From: Pseudomonas mosselii
Lineage (GTDB): Bacteria > Pseudomonadota > Gammaproteobacteria > Pseudomonadales > Pseudomonadaceae
Direction: 5' to 3'
Length of the DNA: 64,000 bases
Assembly (NCBI RefSeq): GCF_005796105.1
Contig: NZ_VAUO01000002.1
Span: forward strand, 124,001 to 188,000
Of this stretch, positions 1 through 9,082 are shown in pieces. How positions within the stretch are numbered: position 1 is the first letter of the stretch; every line of letters starts with the position of its first letter. A model generated the notes under the pieces. The model searched no databases. It was not told where the DNA came from and worked only from the letters and a program-made list of their open reading frames with translations. Both the position numbers and the translations under genes were made by a program.

Positions 1-973
1 CCGCTTTGGGCACGTCGTCGATGATGTTCACATCCAGCGAGCCGCTGGCCACATCGCCGTCAGTGTCGCTGACCAGCACCGGGAAATGCTCGGACAGCAC
101 GTTGTTGCCCGCCCCATCGGCATGCTGATCGGCACCGGTCAGCGTGTAACTGTAGCTCACCACGCCCGTGCCAGGGTTGTAGCCGGTGATCGTCAATGTG
201 TTACCCAGCGCGGTCGTGATCGACTGACCAACCCCGGTGACCACGCCTGCGGTGACCACATTGATGCCGCCGACACTGAGGTTGAACACACCGTCCGGCG
301 CCACCACGGTGAAGCTTCCGTGTTGGGTCAACTGGCTCGGATCGTTCACCGACCCTTGCGGCAAGTTGGCTTCGTCGAGGGTCAGCTCACCCGGCTCGAC
401 ATCCAGTCCCACCAGCGTAACCGGATGATCCGGCGGCGTTGGGGTAAACGTGCCCGGGTTGCTGTCGTTGCTGCGCTCGCCCAGGTAGTCACGGGCCAGT
501 TCCGGCACATTGTTGAAGCCCGCCGTAGGAAAACCAATGCTAGGGTCGACACGCCCGGCCACCTCGGTCAGCAGCACAAAGCTGTGTCCGCCGCCCAGCG
601 CACCATTGCCACCAGGATTGGGGCCGGCGGCGGTGGCCTCGGCATCCTGGGTCGGGTCACTGCCGGCTGCAATGGCGCGTTGCAGTTGCTCCACATCGCT
701 GAGCTGCGCTTCGCTGGGGACGGCATCAGGCGCATGCAGGTGGGGCGCGCGATTGGCAAGCAGCTCGGGCGTCATCTCAAGGCTGCTGTCACGCCCCAGC
801 GTGAGTTCGGCGCCGTTGTGCAGGCGCACCGCTACCGCGCCAGTGCTGCCGGTTTCCAGTTGTTCGCCCGCGTACAGCCGGTCGCCCTCCACCAGTACGC
901 GTCGATGACCGTCGTCATCCACCGCGAATACCTGCCCGATCACCTTGCTGACCACGCCGACTAATCTGGCCAT
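1..973 (-). CDS. Giant LapA-type surface adhesin, N-terminal part (3' end outside window)
   Basis: The first 324 codons of a very large repeat adhesin. The start ATG at 973 follows a GGGGAGG ribosome site. Residues 1-105 resemble the retention module of LapA/MapA-type adhesins (starts MARLVGVVSK, then a compact beta-rich domain). That module folds in the periplasm and holds the protein in its outer-membrane pore. A TAAG tetrapeptide lies at residues 114-117, followed by a Gly-rich linker (PNPGGNGALGGG) as in known LapG substrates. From about residue 190 the sequence becomes Thr/Val/Gly-rich with DXD-type turns (SDTDGDVASG), typical of the first extracellular repeat. Export should use the type I genes at 1458-6520, which diverge from it. 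Whether this is LapA itself or a paralogue cannot be decided, because the body is missing. Confidence 0.88.
   Translation of the reverse strand, partial: MARLVGVVSKVIGQVFAVDDDGHRRVLVEGDRLYAGEQLETGSTGAVAVRLHNGAELTLGRDSSLEMTPELLANRAPHLHAPDAVPSEAQLSDVEQLQRAIAAGSDPTQDAEATAAGPNPGGNGALGGGHSFVLLTEVAGRVDPSIGFPTAGFNNVPELARDYLGERSNDSNPGTFTPTPPDHPVTLVGLDVEPGELTLDEANLPQGSVNDPSQLTQHGSFTVVAPDGVFNLSVGGINVVTAGVVTGVGQSITTALGNTLTITGYNPGTGVVSYSYTLTGADQHADGAGNNVLSEHFPVLVSDTDGDVASGSLDVNIIDDVPKA
623..634 (-). other. Predicted LapG cleavage motif (TAAG) in the adhesin retention module
   Basis: Codons 114-117 of the adhesin read Thr-Ala-Ala-Gly. In LapA-type adhesins the periplasmic protease LapG cuts at a TAAG di-alanine site just after the retention module; this is family knowledge. 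The motif's distance from the N terminus and the acidic/Pro context before it (DPTQDAEA) match that arrangement. Confidence 0.75.
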
Positions 974-1457
974 GTGCGCACGCCTCCCCTGCCGATGGGC
1001 TTTTCGCAGATCAAGACATGTCGGGTATAACGTGCGCCGCTCCGGTGTTTAACGGTTGTTGGAGCGCCGTCCTCACGTCGAAAATCACATTCCTTGTGAC
1101 ACTGTCGCGATAGCGGTTACGGGTAGTGGCCACTCTTAAATGCCAATTTATTGTCGCCAAATACCGCTTTCGCCTTCCTCCCCGGTCTGCTTCGCTGCAA
1201 AAAAACTGGAACTTCCGCCGAAGCCCGAAAAACCGCGTATTCCAGACGATTCATCGAGCCACCTGTTTGCAACAATGTCGTGGATTCCTTAGACCTCATA
1301 AGTTTTTTTTCGCATATACCTTATGAAAAATTCTTCTTAGCTTGCCCCACAAATGTTCTTAGCTCTGTTGTTACAAACCTGAAACGGTTTGACTCTTATT
1401 TTTCGCCATTTTTTTGGCGATTGCAGGAACATTTTTGAGACCAGGGAGAAGTACCCC
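974..1457. promoter_or_regulatory. Divergent promoter region between adhesin and secretion genes
   Basis: This 484-base interval separates two divergent starts and holds no convincing gene. It is GC-rich near the adhesin and markedly AT-rich from about 1290 to 1420. A 6-bp inverted repeat, TCGCCA/TGGCGA, separated by six T residues lies at 1403-1420, just upstream of the TolC-like gene's ribosome site. It could be an operator or a leader hairpin. I did not find a convincing FleQ box by eye. Confidence 0.5.
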
Positions 1458-2831
1458 ATGCGCGCTTTAACGCCCATCACCGGTGCAATTCTGTTGGCCA
1501 TGGCGTGTGCCGACAGTCAGGCGATGTCGATCACCGAGGCCGTCCAGAACGCTGTGGACCACCATCCAGAGATCAGTGCCAGCCGCAACAACAGGCTGTC
1601 GGCTGACGAGGATGTGAAATTCGCCCGCGGGGGGTACTACCCGACCGTCGACCTGGTCGCCGGCTACGGCCGTCAGCGCTCGGACAATACCAATACCCGT
1701 GGCTTCAACGCCGACGGCACGCGCAATCACAATAAAGAAACCCTCAACTACACCCAGTCCGAACTGCGCCTGCGCCAGATGCTGTTCGACGGTTTCAACA
1801 CCGCCAACGAAGTCGGTCGCACCGAGGCGGTCGCGGCCTCACGGGCCTACTACACCCAGGCCACCGCTGAAACGGTGGCCCTGCGCGCGGTCGAGGTGTA
1901 TCTCGAAGTGCTCAAACGCCGTGAGTTGGTTACCTTGGCACGTAATAACCTGCAAGCCCACTTGCGGGTCAACGACCAGATCGGCTTGCGCAGCGAGCGC
2001 GGCGTGGGGAGTACCGCCGACCTTGATCAGTCTCGCGCTCGTCGGGCACTGGCTGAGAACAACATGGACACCGCCGAAGTCGACCTCGCCGATGCCGAGG
2101 CCAACTTCTTCAGTGTCGTCGGGCGCATGCCCGATGAACTGGAAACGCCCTCCACCATCAAGGCCCAAGTGCCTGCCGACCTGCAGGCAGCTCGCCAAGG
2201 CATGCTGGAAAACAACCCCTACCTCAAATCCGCCCAGGCCGACGTGCAGTCGGCCGAGCAACAGTACGAAGTCGCCAAATCGCCGTTCTACCCGCGCCTG
2301 GACGCCGTACTGGCCACCGGTGCCGACAACAATATCGGCGGTCAGAAGGGCCATTCCAACAATGACTGGCAGGCCGGTGTCGAACTCAGCTACAACCTGT
2401 TCCGCGGCGGCAGCGACAAGGCCCGTCTACAGTCGGATGCGCATAAGATCAACCAGGCCATGGACATCCGTAACAACGCTCTGCGCGAACTCAACGAAAA
2501 CCTCAGCCTGGCATGGAATGCCATGAACAACGCGCGCAAGCAGACCCCGAGCGCGCGCGAGTATGCCGAAACCACGCAACGGGTACGCGCGGCCTACCAA
2601 GACCAGTTTGGGCTGGGCCAGCGCACCCTGCTCGACGTACTCGACAGCGAAAACGAGCTGTACAACGCCAACCGACGCTACACCGAGGTGCGTTACACCG
2701 AGGAGTTTTCCATGTACCGCTTGCTGGCGAACATGGGCGAGTTGCTGAGCAAGCAACGCATCTCGTTGCCACCGGAAGCCGTAGCCAAGACCGACGTGAG
2801 GAACGAAGCCCGGCTACCGGACATGCGTTGA
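1458..2831 (+). CDS. TolC-family outer-membrane channel of a type I secretion system (LapE-like)
   Basis: 457 residues, the usual length for a TolC-type outer-membrane secretion protein. The ATG at 1458 is preceded by AGGGAGA; an in-frame upstream extension has no ribosome site and would bury the signal peptide. Residues 1-23 form a signal peptide ending ADSQA. The rest shows the two-fold repeated alpha-helical TolC architecture, with SITEAVQNAVDHHPEI at the start and a second repeat near residue 250 (NPYLKSAQADVQSAEQQY). It should form the outer-membrane exit for the adhesin at 1-973 with the ABC and HlyD proteins that follow. Those two genes come 143 bases later on the same strand. Confidence 0.9.
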   Translation: MRALTPITGAILLAMACADSQAMSITEAVQNAVDHHPEISASRNNRLSADEDVKFARGGYYPTVDLVAGYGRQRSDNTNTRGFNADGTRNHNKETLNYTQSELRLRQMLFDGFNTANEVGRTEAVAASRAYYTQATAETVALRAVEVYLEVLKRRELVTLARNNLQAHLRVNDQIGLRSERGVGSTADLDQSRARRALAENNMDTAEVDLADAEANFFSVVGRMPDELETPSTIKAQVPADLQAARQGMLENNPYLKSAQADVQSAEQQYEVAKSPFYPRLDAVLATGADNNIGGQKGHSNNDWQAGVELSYNLFRGGSDKARLQSDAHKINQAMDIRNNALRELNENLSLAWNAMNNARKQTPSAREYAETTQRVRAAYQDQFGLGQRTLLDVLDSENELYNANRRYTEVRYTEEFSMYRLLANMGELLSKQRISLPPEAVAKTDVRNEARLPDMR

Positions 2832-2839
2832 AGTCGTGT

Positions 2840-2894
2840 GCGAAAAGTGCCTGCGTGGGCGCAGGTTCATCCGGTCGCTGCGGCCACTTTTCGC
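2840..2894. repeat. Nested inverted repeat between secretion genes
   Basis: A 10-bp perfect inverted repeat, GCGAAAAGTG at 2840-2849 and CACTTTTCGC at 2885-2894, encloses a second hairpin (CCTGCG-TGGG-CGCAGG, 2850-2865). It sits in the gap after the TolC-like gene. There is no T-run, so it is not a classic terminator. An RNA structure tuning downstream expression or a repeat-family member are both possible. Confidence 0.6.
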
Positions 2895-2974
2895 GCCCGT
2901 CCCAGGGACTGGACGAAACAAGGACTTTTCAACCAGCGCCCATTCCCCGTCCACCGTGACAGGAGTAGGCCATC

Positions 2975-5119
2975 GTGACCAGTATGCAAAGCGCGCAGCC
3001 GCGTGTGGACATCGATGATCCGCTGCTCGATGGCCTGCTGATCCTGTGCCGGCTACAGGGTTGCACGGCCAGTCGCGCGAGCTTGTGCAGTGGCCTGCCC
3101 ATGGCCGGCCAGCGCTTGAGCCTGGCGTTGCTGCCGCGCGCCGCCGCGCGGGCGGGGTTGCAGGCTCGCGTGCTGGCGCGCGAGCTGAACGCCATTTCCC
3201 CGCTCAACCTGCCAGTACTGTTGATACTCAACGATGGTCGCAGCGCGGTACTGCAACGCAGGGACGACAACGGCCGTGCGCTGCTGTTGCCATGCGAGGC
3301 CGACGGCGGCGAACAATGGGTGGAGGCCGATGCGCTCGCCCAGGCCTACAGTGGTCACGCCCTGTTCGCGCGCCCCCGGCATACCCTTGAAGACCTGCGC
3401 GCGCCGCTGTTGCCTCGGGTCGAGGCGTGGTTTCGCGACACCCTGCGCCATTCCCGCTGGCTGTACGGCGACGCACTGCTGGCGAGCCTGCTGATCAACC
3501 TGCTGGGGCTAATGGTGCCGTTGTTCGTCATGCAGACTTACGACCGCGTGGTCCCCAATCAGGCGCTATCAACCTTGTGGGTGCTGGTGGCCGGCCTGTT
3601 CATCGGCACGGCCTTCGAGCTGGTGTTGCGCATGGTGCGCGCCCATCTGCTGGACCAGGCTGGCAAGAAAACCGACCTGATCCTCTCTGCCACGCTATTC
3701 GAGCGCATCACCGGCATGAGCATGAAGGCACGTCCTGCCACCATCGGCGGGTTCGCGCAAAGCATCCATGACTTCCAGGGCCTGCGCGAATTCCTCACGG
3801 CAGTGACCTTGACCAGCATCATCGACCTGCCCTTCGTTGCCCTGATGCTCGTGGTAATCGGCCTGCTCGGCGGCTGGCTGGTGCTGATTCCGCTGATAGC
3901 CTTCCCACTGGCGGTGGGCCTGGCGCTGCTGATCCAGGCACGTTTGCGCGACACCGTGCAAAAGAGCCTGAGCCTGGGTGCCGTGCGCCAGGCGCTGCTG
4001 ATCGAGACCCTTGGCGGGCTGGAAACCCTCAAGGCCTGTGGTGCCGAGAGCGAACGCCAGTATCAGTGGGAACACACCAACGGCGCTATCGCAAGGCTCG
4101 ATGCCCACGCGCGCAACCTGTCGTCGCTGGCCACCAACGGGACGCTGTTCATCCAGCAGTTCTGCGGCATGGCCACCATCGTGGCCGGCGTGTACAGCAT
4201 CATTGCCGGCAATCTCAGCGTCGGCGCGCTGGTGGCCAGCTACATGCTCGGTAGCCGGGTACTCGCCCCGCTCGGGCAGATCGCCGGGCTGATCACACGC
4301 TACCAGCAGGCCCAACTGACCATGCGCAGTACCGACGCCCTGATGGGCTTGCCCCAGGAGCGCCAGGCTGAACACCACGCCCTTGAGCACACCGCCCTGC
4401 AAGGCGCCCTGAGCGTCAGCCATGCCACGTTCCGCTACCCCGGACAAAGCGCTGCTGCGCTGAACGACATCCACTTCAACCTGGCGCCTGGCGAGCGCAT
4501 CGGCATCATCGGCCGCAGCGGCTCGGGCAAGAGCACCCTGACGCGCCTGCTCATGGGCTTTCACCACCCCGACGAAGGCCAGGTGCTGTTGGACAACCTC
4601 GACCTGCGCCAGTTGGACATCGCCGACCTGCGCAGCCAGCTTGGCTACGTGGCCCACGACCTGCCCCTGCTGGCCGGCAGCCTGCGCGACAACCTAACCC
4701 TCGGTGCCCGCCAGGTGAGCGACGCGCGCATGCTAGAGGTGGCCGAACTGACAGGGGTGAGCGAGCTGGCCCGACAGCACCCGCAAGGCTTCGACCGCCC
4801 CGTGGGCGAACGTGGCCAACTGCTCTCCGGCGGCCAGCGCCAGGCGGTGCTGCTGGCACGGGCACTGCTGCTGGAACCGCCGATCCTGATTCTCGACGAA
4901 CCCACCAGCCACATGGACAACAGCAGCGAAGACCAACTGCGCCAACGCCTGATGGGCTGGGTACCTGGCAAGACGTTGCTGCTGGTCTCCCACCGCACCT
5001 CGATGCTCAGCCTGGTGGACCGGCTGTTGGTACTGGACAACGGCAAGATCGTCGCCGACGGTCCGAAAGACTCAGTCATCGATGCGCTGCGCAAGGGGCG
5101 TATCGGCTCGGCATTTTGA
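2975..5119 (+). CDS. Type I secretion ABC transporter, permease/ATPase (LapB-like)
   Basis: 714 residues, starting at GTG 2975 after AGGAG. Layout: residues 1-130 are a C39-peptidase-like domain; residues about 160-430 hold the transmembrane segments; the C-terminal nucleotide-binding domain has Walker A GRSGSGKS (513-520), the LSGGQ signature at 617 and Walker B ending LILDEPTS (Asp641/Glu642). In adhesin exporters the C39-like domain recognises substrate without cleaving it. I see no Cys followed by the usual peptidase context, so it is probably inactive. The protein sits in the inner membrane and drives adhesin export through the HlyD protein (next gene) and the TolC-like protein before it. 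Confidence 0.92.
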   Translation: MTSMQSAQPRVDIDDPLLDGLLILCRLQGCTASRASLCSGLPMAGQRLSLALLPRAAARAGLQARVLARELNAISPLNLPVLLILNDGRSAVLQRRDDNGRALLLPCEADGGEQWVEADALAQAYSGHALFARPRHTLEDLRAPLLPRVEAWFRDTLRHSRWLYGDALLASLLINLLGLMVPLFVMQTYDRVVPNQALSTLWVLVAGLFIGTAFELVLRMVRAHLLDQAGKKTDLILSATLFERITGMSMKARPATIGGFAQSIHDFQGLREFLTAVTLTSIIDLPFVALMLVVIGLLGGWLVLIPLIAFPLAVGLALLIQARLRDTVQKSLSLGAVRQALLIETLGGLETLKACGAESERQYQWEHTNGAIARLDAHARNLSSLATNGTLFIQQFCGMATIVAGVYSIIAGNLSVGALVASYMLGSRVLAPLGQIAGLITRYQQAQLTMRSTDALMGLPQERQAEHHALEHTALQGALSVSHATFRYPGQSAAALNDIHFNLAPGERIGIIGRSGSGKSTLTRLLMGFHHPDEGQVLLDNLDLRQLDIADLRSQLGYVAHDLPLLAGSLRDNLTLGARQVSDARMLEVAELTGVSELARQHPQGFDRPVGERGQLLSGGQRQAVLLARALLLEPPILILDEPTSHMDNSSEDQLRQRLMGWVPGKTLLLVSHRTSMLSLVDRLLVLDNGKIVADGPKDSVIDALRKGRIGSAF

Positions 5120-5164
5120 ACGCACAGCCCCCGCACCGGCCCTACTCTGTCTTGGAGGTAGCCC

Positions 5165-6520
5165 ATGTTCATCGAGCATCGCGTGCACAGCTATGTCCAA
5201 GGTGCAGACAAGCGCGCCGAACGCGACTACATGCCCGAGCTTGCCGGCGCCACCTTGCAGGATTCACCGCGTCTTTCGCGCCTGACCGTGTGGCTGGCCG
5301 CTAGCCTGCTGCTGGTAGCGCTGGTGTGGGCCAACTTCGCGGTGCTCGACGAAGTCACGGTCGGCGAGGGCAAGGCCATTCCATCGAGCAAGGTGCAGGT
5401 CGTGCAGAACCTCGAAGGCGGTATCGTCACCGAGATCTTCGTGCGCGAAGGGCAGATGGTGGCCAAAGGCGCCACCCTGCTGCGCCTGGATGACACTCGG
5501 TTCAAGTCCAACAAGGGCGAAAGCGAAGCCGATCGCTACGCCCTCACCGCCCAGGTCGAGCGCCTGTCGGCCGAGGCCGAGGGCAAGCCGTTCGTGCTGT
5601 CCGATGAAGTGCGCAGCAAAGCCCCGCAGGTCGCCGCCGACGAGGCCGCACTCTACGACTCGCGCCAGCGCCGGCTGGCCAGCGAAAAGCAGACCCTCAA
5701 CGAACAACTGCGTCAGAAGACCCAGGAGTTGGCCGAGTTTCGCTCCAAAGTCGACCAGTACCGCTCGGCCGTGGCCCTGTTGCAGCAGGAGCTGGACATG
5801 TCCACGCCGCTGGTGGGCAAAGGCGCCATCTCGCCCGTGGAGATCCTGCGCCTGAAACAACGCAGCGTCGAAGCCCGTGGCCAGCTCAGCGCCACCAGCC
5901 TGGCCATCCCCCGTGCCGAAGCGGCGGTGGCAGAAATCCGCAGCAAGATCCAGGAATCCGACGCCAGCTTCCGCTCAGACGCGGCCAAGGAACTCAACGA
6001 CAAACGCACGGAGTTGTCGAAGATCACTGCGACCAGCATCGCCATCGACGACCGGGTCAAGCGCACCACCGTGGTGTCGCCTGTGCGCGGCATCGTCAAG
6101 ATGCTCAAGGTCAACACCATCGGCGGCGTGGTGCAGCCCGGCAGCGACCTGGTGGAGATCGTGCCGATCGAGGACAACCTGCTGATCGAGGCCAAGGTAC
6201 GACCACAGGATGTAGCGTTCCTGCATCCGGGGCAGACCGCGATGGTCAAGTTCAGTGCCTATGACTACACGATCTACGGCGGGCTCAAAGCCAAGTTGGA
6301 GCTGATCGGCGCAGACACCGTGACCGACGACAAAGGCAATGCCTTCTACCTGATCCAGGTGCGTACCGACAAAAACCACCTGGGCGGGGACAACAAGCCG
6401 CTGCTGATCATCCCCGGCATGGTCGCCACGGTGGATATCATCACCGGGCAGAAGAGCGTACTCGACTACCTGTTGAAGCCGGTGCTCAAGGCCCGTACCG
6501 AGGCGATGCGCGAGCGCTGA
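5165..6520 (+). CDS. HlyD-family membrane fusion protein of a type I secretion system (LapC-like)
   Basis: 451 residues, preceded by a strong GGAGG site and 45 bases after the ABC gene. There is a short cytoplasmic N terminus, one membrane helix at about 41-60 (TVWLAASLLLVALVWANFAV), then a lipoyl half-motif (GEGKAIPSSKVQVVQNLEGG), a long coiled-coil hairpin (about 120-300), the second lipoyl half and the beta-barrel region (RGIVKMLKVNTIGGVVQPG). This is the standard plan of the periplasmic adaptor linking the ABC protein to the TolC-type channel. It is the last gene of the rightward secretion operon and converges on the Anbu gene. Confidence 0.93.
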   Translation: MFIEHRVHSYVQGADKRAERDYMPELAGATLQDSPRLSRLTVWLAASLLLVALVWANFAVLDEVTVGEGKAIPSSKVQVVQNLEGGIVTEIFVREGQMVAKGATLLRLDDTRFKSNKGESEADRYALTAQVERLSAEAEGKPFVLSDEVRSKAPQVAADEAALYDSRQRRLASEKQTLNEQLRQKTQELAEFRSKVDQYRSAVALLQQELDMSTPLVGKGAISPVEILRLKQRSVEARGQLSATSLAIPRAEAAVAEIRSKIQESDASFRSDAAKELNDKRTELSKITATSIAIDDRVKRTTVVSPVRGIVKMLKVNTIGGVVQPGSDLVEIVPIEDNLLIEAKVRPQDVAFLHPGQTAMVKFSAYDYTIYGGLKAKLELIGADTVTDDKGNAFYLIQVRTDKNHLGGDNKPLLIIPGMVATVDIITGQKSVLDYLLKPVLKARTEAMRER

Positions 6521-6565
6521 GCCGGGTGACACGCACCGGCCCGTTCCCGGCCCTACGACGTCCCG

Positions 6566-7303
6566 TCAACACGGGCGGAGGTAGGCCTGTGGCGGCTCTG
6601 GCAACGCCGCCAACAGATCCCGCAGGCCATCGGCCCACTGCGCCTGGATCTGCAGAAAATACGGATCCTGGGCCGTTATCCGCTGACAGTTGCTCGCCAC
6701 CAGGCTGTCCTTGCGGTACACCAAGACATCCAGCGGCATGCCCACCGACAGGTTGCTGCGCATGGTCGAATCGAACGAGATCAGCCCGCAGCGCAACCCC
6801 TCCCCCAGCGGCGTGTGATGCAGCAGGTTGCGATCGAGAATCGGCCGGCCGTACTTGCTCTCGCCCAACTGCATGAACGGCGTGTCTTCGGTGGCCTGGA
6901 TGAAGTTGCCTTGCGGGTAGATGCTGTAAACGCCCATGGGCTGCTCGGCGATCTGCCCGCCTACCAGGAACGAACAGCTCAGGTCGACCTTGCCCGACAG
7001 CTTGGTACTGTCACGGGCGATCACCTCGCGTACCGTCTCGGCCACCAGCGCTGTGGCGTCATACAGCGTCGGCACGTTGAGCAGGTGCTGGACTTCCTGG
7101 TTGCAGCGCTGGCGCAGCAGGCTCACCACCGACTGCGAGGTAGCCAAGTTGCCAGCACTTTGCAGCACGATCAGGCGCTCGCCGGGACGGGTGAACACGA
7201 ACAACTTGCGAAACGTCGAGATCTGGTCGATCCCGGCATTGGTGCGTGAGTCGGAAATGAACACCAGGCCATCGGCCAGGTGCATGGCAACGCAGTACGT
7301 CAT
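6566..7303 (-). CDS. Anbu-type proteasome-like peptidase
   Basis: 245 residues of the proteasome beta-subunit fold, Anbu branch. Removal of the initiator Met exposes Thr (MTYCVAMHL), the expected N-terminal nucleophile of this hydrolase family, and the conserved SDSRTNAG and FRKLFVF segments follow. Anbu forms open helical assemblies of uncertain substrate; this is family knowledge. It is the last gene of a leftward set with ATP-grasp, alpha-E and transglutaminase-like genes, 34 bases after the transglutaminase stop. That arrangement recurs in many proteobacteria and suggests one pathway that makes and trims a peptide modification. I see no signal peptide, so it should be cytoplasmic. Confidence 0.9.
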   Translation of the reverse strand: MTYCVAMHLADGLVFISDSRTNAGIDQISTFRKLFVFTRPGERLIVLQSAGNLATSQSVVSLLRQRCNQEVQHLLNVPTLYDATALVAETVREVIARDSTKLSGKVDLSCSFLVGGQIAEQPMGVYSIYPQGNFIQATEDTPFMQLGESKYGRPILDRNLLHHTPLGEGLRCGLISFDSTMRSNLSVGMPLDVLVYRKDSLVASNCQRITAQDPYFLQIQAQWADGLRDLLAALPEPPQAYLRPC

Positions 7304-7337
7304 GGTGCTGGCTCATGCAGATGAAAGGGGGGCGCTG

Positions 7338-8132
7338 TTACTGTTGAGCCTCGGGCAGCGAACTGACCAGGACCTGCGCCTGCATCGACTCGGTTCCGCC
7401 GCCACGGCGCATGCCGCGTACCGGGCAGGCGTCGAGGTAGTCATGCCCGACCGCCAGCTTCAGGTGGCGTTCGGGCCGGGCCAGGCGGTTGGTCACATCG
7501 AAGCTGTACCAGCCGTCATCGAGCCAAACTTCGGCCCAGGCATGGCTGGCCAGATGGCTTTCGTCCTCGGTGCACAGGTAGCCCGAAACATAGCGCGCCG
7601 GCACGCCCAGACTGCGCGCGCAGGCCAGAAAGGCATGGGTATGGTCCTGGCACACCCCGACACGCCTGGCGAAGGCTTCGGCGGCCACGGTATCGACCGT
7701 CGTGGCGCCAGGGCTGTAGGGCATATGATCGGCCAATCCGTTCATCAAGTCGGTCAGCGCCGCGCGATCGCGGCGGGCGCCACAGTGCTTCACGGCAAAG
7801 GCGCGCAGGGCCTCATCCGGGCTGCTGAGCTTGCTCGAACGCAGGAACGGCAACGGCGACTGGGTATCGTATTCCACCTCCAAGTACTGATCGATCTCCA
7901 CCTCACCGTGGGCGCTGAGCATCAGCGCCCCATGCGGCTCGTCGAGGGTCAGCACATGCAGCACGTTGCCATATGGGTCGAGCTGACTGCCCACCGCGCG
8001 CGGCAGTTCCAGTTGCCATTGCAGGATGCGCTGGCGGGCGCTGCTCTTGGGCGTCAGGCGCAGGAGCTGGATGCTCATGCACACGTCATCGGAGTAGTGA
8101 TAGGTGGTGTCATGGCGGATGGACAGTCTCAT
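7338..8132 (-). CDS. Transglutaminase-like cysteine peptidase family protein
   Basis: 264 residues. The start at 8132 overlaps the previous gene's stop in an ATGA tetranucleotide, with GGAGG just upstream, so translation is probably coupled. An N-terminal beta domain (MRLSIRHDTTYHY) precedes the transglutaminase core, whose triad is visible as Cys161 in GVCQDHTH, His197 in SHAWAEVW and Asp212 in WYSFDVTN. No signal peptide is seen. In this family members cleave or transfer amide bonds. Encoded between alpha-E and Anbu genes, it probably acts on the product of the neighbouring ATP-grasp ligase, but the substrate is unknown. Confidence 0.9.
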   Translation of the reverse strand: MRLSIRHDTTYHYSDDVCMSIQLLRLTPKSSARQRILQWQLELPRAVGSQLDPYGNVLHVLTLDEPHGALMLSAHGEVEIDQYLEVEYDTQSPLPFLRSSKLSSPDEALRAFAVKHCGARRDRAALTDLMNGLADHMPYSPGATTVDTVAAEAFARRVGVCQDHTHAFLACARSLGVPARYVSGYLCTEDESHLASHAWAEVWLDDGWYSFDVTNRLARPERHLKLAVGHDYLDACPVRGMRRGGGTESMQAQVLVSSLPEAQQ

Positions 8133-9079
8133 ACTACCTCCAGGTAGGAATCGTGAACGTTCTGCCCCAAGTGGTTGATCTGACCGATGTAGTGGGTCAG
8201 CCACTGGTGCAGCCCGGACTCAAGAATCTCTTCGATACCGGTGAAGCGCAGCCGTGCGCTCAGTTCAGCCGCCAGGCGCTGCGCTGGCCGCCCGTTTTCG
8301 CCCGGCAATCCCGCCAGCAGGTGCGCCAGCTCCTCGACACAGGCATGCAGCGAACGCGGCACATCCGCGCGCAACAGCAACATCTCCGACACCTGCTCGG
8401 CGCCCGGCGCTGTACGGTAGATTTCGTTGAACGCCTCGAATGAAGACAGCGCGCGCAACAAGGCGCTCCACTGGTAATAGCCGCGGGCCGAGTCGTCGCT
8501 CACCTCCTCGGACTCCTCGCCGAACATTTCGTAGCGTGCATCGAGCAGGCGCAAGGTGTTGTCGGCACGCTCCAGGAACGTGCCCAGGCGGATGAAGCCA
8601 TAGGCTTCGTTGCGCATGATGGTGCCGGACGTGGCGCCACGGAACAGGTGCGAGCGCTCCTTGACCCACTCGCAGAAGTGGTTGATGCCATAGCGCGCCA
8701 GGCCTTTGTCGGCGATGTTGCGCATTTCCAGCCACGTGGCGTTGATGTTCTCCCACATATCGGCGGTAATCCGCCCACGCACCGCATGGGCATTGGCACG
8801 GGCCGCGCGTAGACAGCAGTAGATGCTGCCGGGGTTGCTGTCGTCCAGGGCGAAGAAATGCAGCATGCGCTCCACGTCGAGTTCGCCATGCCGACGGTGA
8901 TAATCGTCCAGCGTTCCGGCCGCCAGCAGCGACATTGCCAGCTCCGCGCGGCCATCGCTGCGGCCAGCCTGGGGCATCAGCGATAGCGAGTAGCTCACTT
9001 CGAGCATGCGCGCGAGGTTCTCCGCGCGCTCCAGGTAACGGGACATCCAGTACAGGTCCGAAGCGGTCCTTGAAAGCAT
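8129..9079 (-). CDS. Alpha-E domain protein (DUF403)
   Basis: 316 residues beginning MLSRTASDLYWMSRYLERAEN, the hallmark opening of the alpha-E family: all-helical, with a YWMSRYLERAEN motif repeated in spirit near residues 150-165 (RLGTFLERADNTLRLLD). No catalytic activity is established for the family. It is nearly always encoded next to a circularly permuted ATP-grasp protein and a transglutaminase-like protein. Here it starts 3 bases after the ATP-grasp stop and overlaps the transglutaminase start, so the three should be made in step. It is probably a cytoplasmic partner or accessory subunit of the ligase. Confidence 0.9.
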   Translation of the reverse strand: MLSRTASDLYWMSRYLERAENLARMLEVSYSLSLMPQAGRSDGRAELAMSLLAAGTLDDYHRRHGELDVERMLHFFALDDSNPGSIYCCLRAARANAHAVRGRITADMWENINATWLEMRNIADKGLARYGINHFCEWVKERSHLFRGATSGTIMRNEAYGFIRLGTFLERADNTLRLLDARYEMFGEESEEVSDDSARGYYQWSALLRALSSFEAFNEIYRTAPGAEQVSEMLLLRADVPRSLHACVEELAHLLAGLPGENGRPAQRLAAELSARLRFTGIEEILESGLHQWLTHYIGQINHLGQNVHDSYLEVV

Positions 9080-9082
9080 CAG

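Noticed and set aside
974-1457. FleQ-type binding site searched for in the adhesin promoter
   Set aside because: No sequence close to the FleQ consensus was found by eye; a weight-matrix scan would be needed.
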